From: CALJFL01 sp036961205
GTDB taxonomy: Bacteria > Pseudomonadota > Gammaproteobacteria > Pseudomonadales > Halieaceae
NCBI GenBank assembly: GCA_036961205.1
Contig: JBALVI010000010.1
Coordinates: 35,330 to 99,329, forward strand
Length of the DNA stretch: 64,000 nucleotides
Direction: 5' to 3'
Position numbers and translations under genes: made by a program. Below the pieces are notes generated by a model that made no database searches, was not told the origin of the DNA, and saw nothing but the letters and a program-made list of their open reading frames with translations. Shown piece by piece: positions 60,834-64,000 of the stretch; position 1 is the stretch's first letter; each line of letters begins with the position of its first letter.

Positions 60834-61700
60834 ATGTCCACCATTCTCGTCACCGGCGCCAACTCCGGCATCGGCCAAGAGGCCGCCCTGCACATGGCCC
60901 GCAAGGGCAACCAGGTTTATGCAACGGCCCGCACACCCGACAATGCTGTTGAACTCAAAGCAGCCATTGCCGAGGAGAATCTACCGATAAAAATTCTTGC
61001 CCTTGATTTGACCAAGCCTGACACCATTGCCGCCGCGGTAACAGCGATTGTCAGCGAAACAGGTGGGATCGACGCACTGGTGAACAATGCCGGGGTCGGT
61101 GCCGGTCAAGCGGTAGAAAGAACGCCACTGGAAGTCGCACGGGAAATATTTGAGACCAATTACTTCGGCACTGTCAGCGTACTGCGTGAAGTTACCCCGG
61201 TAATGCGCAAGCAAGGTAGTGGCCGCATCGTCAACGTAGGCTCTCTGGCAGGGCGTGTACCTATGGGCTGTCATGCGCACTACTCTGCCTCCAAATACGC
61301 TATGGAGGGCTTAAGCGAGGCCCTGGCCTTTGAAATGGCAGAGTTTAATGTAAAAGTCGCGCTGATAGAGCCCGGTGTCGTTCTCACCCCCATCTGGACC
61401 AAGTTTGAACCCATGGACATCGAGCAGGAGCCCTACAAGAAGACTATGGAGAGACTGGGCAAGTTCTTTGAATTCGGTTTGGGGAGACCCGCCATGCCCA
61501 GCGATGTCGCCGAAGCGATCGCCCATGCTATCGATTCGGATACACCGCACTTTCGCTACCTGATCGGCCCGGACGCAAAAGAAATGGTCGCGGCCCGGAG
61601 CAAGGTTTCTGACGATGAGTGGATCAGGCTGAACTGCCTGCAAGGCGAGGAGTATCACGACGCTATGGCTGAACTGGTGGGGGTAGATTACTACCGGTAA
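60834..61700 (+). CDS. short-chain dehydrogenase/reductase (17-beta-HSD-like)
   Basis: A 288-residue SDR: LVTGANSGIGQEAALHMARK, VNNAGVGAG, NVGSLAG and YSASKYAMEGLSEAL give the full cofactor and catalytic set. The ATARTPDN stretch carries an arginine after the second strand, which favours NADP. The SASKYAMEGLSEALAFEM and VALIEPGVVLTPIW pattern is the retinol/17-beta-hydroxysteroid-type subgroup acting on hydrophobic alcohols. It starts 194 bp after repeat C and has no co-directional partner. Confidence 0.88.
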   Translation: MSTILVTGANSGIGQEAALHMARKGNQVYATARTPDNAVELKAAIAEENLPIKILALDLTKPDTIAAAVTAIVSETGGIDALVNNAGVGAGQAVERTPLEVAREIFETNYFGTVSVLREVTPVMRKQGSGRIVNVGSLAGRVPMGCHAHYSASKYAMEGLSEALAFEMAEFNVKVALIEPGVVLTPIWTKFEPMDIEQEPYKKTMERLGKFFEFGLGRPAMPSDVAEAIAHAIDSDTPHFRYLIGPDAKEMVAARSKVSDDEWIRLNCLQGEEYHDAMAELVGVDYYR

Positions 61701-61795
61701 GACTCGGGTCAGCAAGGGCTGCCTTATATCCGCGGTAGCGCGCCTGCCGCGATTTCACCCTGTGAGCTGTGAAACCGTGGTCCGTGCCCGGTTTT

Positions 61796-62590
61796 TTAGC
61801 GGGCGGGGACTGGTTCCGGAGTTGCGGGTGCTGGTGCTTTTTGGCCTACGGCTTCGTGGAAGCACTCTTTGTAGTCTGAGAATTCGGTTCCCATCCAACG
61901 ATCCCACCAGGTGAAATAGAGGCCATAATTCCCGCGCACTCGCTGGTGGTGCAGATCGTGATGAGTGACTGATGTGAGAAAGTCCCAGGGCCCGTCAACC
62001 CAGGACTGGGGATGATACTCCACCCCAGAATGTCCCGCGGCGTTTCTCAAGATCATGATGAGCAGGAAGGCACCCAGCACTGCGACATGCACGGGGAAGA
62101 TGAATGCCGCCAGGGGCACAAATAAAGCCATTAGGAAGGCCTCGCCTGGCGCGAAAGCATAGGCTGCCCACGGTGTAGGTGTACGAGATTTGTGGTGTGC
62201 CGCGTGGAATACTCGGAACAGCCTGCGGTGGTGCATCAGCCGGTGCGCCCAGTAGAAGTAGGCGTCGTGCAACACCAGTATCAGAGGCAAACTCAGTAGG
62301 TTATACAGCATGGGGTACTCAGCCCAGTCGTCGTAATAGTGCAGGAACCCCGCTTGCTCGAGACGAATTGTCGCCAAAGCCACCGTTGCGTAGATCCCGA
62401 CTGTCATCATCGAGTAAAACAGCTCGCGGCGGACATCACTGGGCTGTGCCGAACGCGACTGAATCTTGCGGCGCGCCGAGAAACGACGAAACACCACCAG
62501 CAGGATAAACGAAACTGTGCCCGCCCCAAACAGATAGCGCGCGCCATCAATGGCGTAAACCTTTAGCCAAAATGCGAATAGCTCTTCCAT
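61796..62590 (-). CDS. sterol desaturase/fatty-acid hydroxylase family membrane protein
   Basis: A 264-residue protein from the ATG at 62588-62590 (AAGGGAG upstream). It has about four membrane helices and the three histidine clusters of the family: HDAYFYWAHRLMHH, FHAAHHKSRTPTPWAAYAF and VTHHDLHHQRV. These bind a di-iron centre that hydroxylates or desaturates lipids or sterols. GNYGLYFTWWDRWMGTEF is a standard C-terminal signature. The upstream in-frame ATG at 62659 would add a charged tail and is unlikely. Confidence 0.9.
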   Translation of the reverse strand: MEELFAFWLKVYAIDGARYLFGAGTVSFILLVVFRRFSARRKIQSRSAQPSDVRRELFYSMMTVGIYATVALATIRLEQAGFLHYYDDWAEYPMLYNLLSLPLILVLHDAYFYWAHRLMHHRRLFRVFHAAHHKSRTPTPWAAYAFAPGEAFLMALFVPLAAFIFPVHVAVLGAFLLIMILRNAAGHSGVEYHPQSWVDGPWDFLTSVTHHDLHHQRVRGNYGLYFTWWDRWMGTEFSDYKECFHEAVGQKAPAPATPEPVPAR

Positions 62591-62692
62591 AACACTGCTC
62601 CCTTTGTATTGAGGGAGTAGTACAGCGCAGCCCACCCGCAAATACTTACCGAATGCCAATAATGCTGGTCAATTCCGAAATCGGGCATAGTT

Positions 62693-63733
62693 TTAGGAAA
62701 TTGACTGGTGTTTCTGCCTATATTCCATCGGGGTTAGTCCGTGTCTGGCTCGAAAGGCCTTATTAAACGTAGTCATTGAGCGATAACCGGCGTCCATGGC
62801 AATGGTCAACACCGGGAGGCGGGCATTCTCGGAGTCACGCAGCTGGGCACTGGCCTCCTCGATTCGGTAATGATTTAGGAAGTCATTGAAGTTCCGGTAG
62901 TCCAGCTGTTGGTTGATGTGCTGCCGCAGGCGGTGCTCGGGAATGGTCAACGCCGCACCCAGACTTCTAATGGTCAGCTCCATATCCTTATAGACACGCT
63001 CTTGCTCCATCGCCGCTACTATCCGGTCAAGCTCACGCTGGTCGACCACCGGCAGAGCTTGCGGCACAGACACCGGGATCACCTCAGCGCTCAGCTCACC
63101 AGGCCCCAGATAAAACAAGCCCGAGGTAAAGATGAGACAAGAGGTCACAATGCCCACCGAATTCGCCACCTCAACCCACAAAGGGACCGTTCCCGAACCG
63201 AGTACCGACTCAACCACCACCACGACCAGAATGTAGGTGCAGACCACAATGGTGACAACGAGCCGCAGCAAACGCCGAGGCTGGACCAGGTCTTCGCGCC
63301 ATTGGCGCATCGTGATGAACAGCGAGTAGGACAACATGCAGACCATAACCACTCTGGAAAAAAGCCACACAGGCCACAGCGACTCTTCGCTGAGCGAACT
63401 CACTAAGGGCAAATAGGACTCGGCGTAACCCGCCGAAAGATAGAGCGCGCCAGCCAATAAACTGTTGCGCGCTGGCCGCGTATGCTCCGCAAATAGAGCC
63501 TGAGTGAACAGCAAAAACATCAGCGGAACGGTATCTGCTACACCGCTCACCAGATAGAAGAAATCCGTTTTTCCATACAGCAGCGGAGCCAGTAGATAAC
63601 CACAAATGCTGAGTGAAAAGGCGGCCATCGCCTTCACCACGTAATACTGCCGGTACAAGATGACCGAGGCGAACACCAGTGCGAGAATCAACCCTAGGGC
63701 AAGACCGCGCAGAAATACAAACCATTCATACAT
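62693..63733 (-). CDS. AraC-family regulator with N-terminal membrane sensor
   Basis: A 346-residue protein from the ATG at 63731-63733. About seven hydrophobic helices (FLRGLALGLILALVFASVIL, AAFSLSICGYLLAPLLYG and others) form an N-terminal sensor. The C-terminal part has two helix-turn-helix motifs: SLGAALTIPEHRLRQHINQQ with FNDFLNHYRIEEASAQLRDS, then VLTIAMDAGYRSMTTFNKAF ending in GLTPMEYRQ. It lies 103 bp upstream of the sterol desaturase gene on the same strand and is a likely activator of it. The signal could be a membrane lipid or a fatty acid. Confidence 0.88.
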   Translation of the reverse strand: MYEWFVFLRGLALGLILALVFASVILYRQYYVVKAMAAFSLSICGYLLAPLLYGKTDFFYLVSGVADTVPLMFLLFTQALFAEHTRPARNSLLAGALYLSAGYAESYLPLVSSLSEESLWPVWLFSRVVMVCMLSYSLFITMRQWREDLVQPRRLLRLVVTIVVCTYILVVVVVESVLGSGTVPLWVEVANSVGIVTSCLIFTSGLFYLGPGELSAEVIPVSVPQALPVVDQRELDRIVAAMEQERVYKDMELTIRSLGAALTIPEHRLRQHINQQLDYRNFNDFLNHYRIEEASAQLRDSENARLPVLTIAMDAGYRSMTTFNKAFRARHGLTPMEYRQKHQSIS

Positions 63734-63949
63734 AACGCTAGAGTGCGATGTCAGCTCGAAAGAGTCAATCACATGACTCTGCGCGACATAAAGGGAAAAG
63801 AGTTTGAATGACCCTATTCGCGCAGCGCTGCGGTAAAGAGGCTGGAGGTTTCAGCGCAGGGGTATTACCTCACGGCTGGTGGGTTAGTGGAGCATCAGAT
63901 GCGGTCAGCGCTAATGTCCGCTTTCACCCTTGAATTCAAGCCTCTGAAT

Positions 63950-64000
63950 AAGGGGTCGGAGCCCTTTAAGATTGAACATACATCAGATAAGGGCTCTGAC
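63950..64000. repeat. GGGGTC-ended repeat, copy D, cut by window edge
   Basis: AATAAGGGGTCGGAGCCCTT, then after about 24 bp AGATAAGGGCTCTGAC running to the end. It resembles the ends of copies A to C with TCGGAGCCC in place of TCAGATTCC. Confidence 0.6.

Noticed and set aside
1..64000. tRNA, rRNA, CRISPR arrays, integrase or phage genes
   Set aside because: Looked for by eye and none found: no cloverleaf with CCA end, no regularly spaced direct repeats, no integrase-type or capsid-type protein among the frames.

Overview
The window reads as a chromosomal segment of a Gram-negative, probably marine, aerobic gammaproteobacterium. The evidence is a periplasmic Sox system, a TonB-dependent receptor, an RND efflux pump, an LplT/PlsC/acyl-ACP-synthetase fusion and many Rieske oxygenases, P450s and SnoaL-like proteins. 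That mix recalls Cellvibrionales such as Halieaceae or Spongiibacteraceae. The assignment is an inference from gene content only; no rRNA, tRNA or taxonomic marker gene is present.

Layout. 1-6.6 kb: a compact thiosulfate-oxidation operon, soxC-D-X-Y-Z-A-K-B, divergent from a truncated ArsR-type regulator, followed by a convergent DUF302 gene. 7.3-15.1 kb: an FKBP isomerase, a DUF3604 protein, a 1052-residue sensor (Cache + solute-binding domain + HD-GYP), a TDT-family anion transporter and an SRPBCC protein. 15.2-24.7 kb: a likely catabolic locus with a TonB receptor, a ribbon-helix-helix protein, a SnoaL-like protein, a Rieske oxygenase, an amidohydrolase, an SDR, a glyoxalase, a double cupin and a Dabb protein. 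Three copies of one palindrome, GTAGTA-N6-TACTAC, lie in its intergenic regions. 24.8-29.7 kb: an ABM monooxygenase, two more Rieske alpha subunits, two SnoaL-like proteins and a Rieske ferredoxin.

29.9-41.8 kb: DUF4404, the phospholipid acyltransferase/acyl-ACP synthetase fusion, a methyltransferase, a P450, a tetR-adaptor-RND pump operon with 4-bp gene overlaps and a good TetR operator, and two hotdog thioesterases. 41.8-46.3 kb: secreted and membrane proteins of unknown function, an AT-rich gene, a flavin amine oxidase and a Gre-like factor. 46.5-53.8 kb: a fourth Rieske oxygenase, a P450, an ABM protein, a membrane-anchored carotenoid oxygenase and a lipoprotein PQQ alcohol dehydrogenase. 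54.1-63.7 kb: a SnoaL-like protein, a third P450, a deazaflavin/F420-type reductase-like protein, a nitroreductase, two SDRs, an MBL hydrolase, a DapB-like oxidoreductase, a sterol-desaturase-family protein and a membrane-anchored AraC regulator.

How it fits together. The sox operon would give electrons from reduced sulfur (lithoheterotrophy). The rest looks like several small oxidative catabolic units for hydrophobic, possibly terpenoid, steroid-like or aromatic compounds: uptake by the TonB receptor, hydroxylation by Rieske and P450 enzymes, then dehydrogenation and hydrolysis by SDR, nitroreductase, amidohydrolase, MBL and thioesterase proteins. No substrate can be fixed from sequence alone. 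The most interesting unexplained signals are the GTAGTA-N6-TACTAC regulon, the unusual Rieske/SnoaL pairings with no reductase gene, the double cupin with a degenerate first domain, and a family of GGGGTCAG-ended repeats, two of which carry remnants of the same lost coding sequence.
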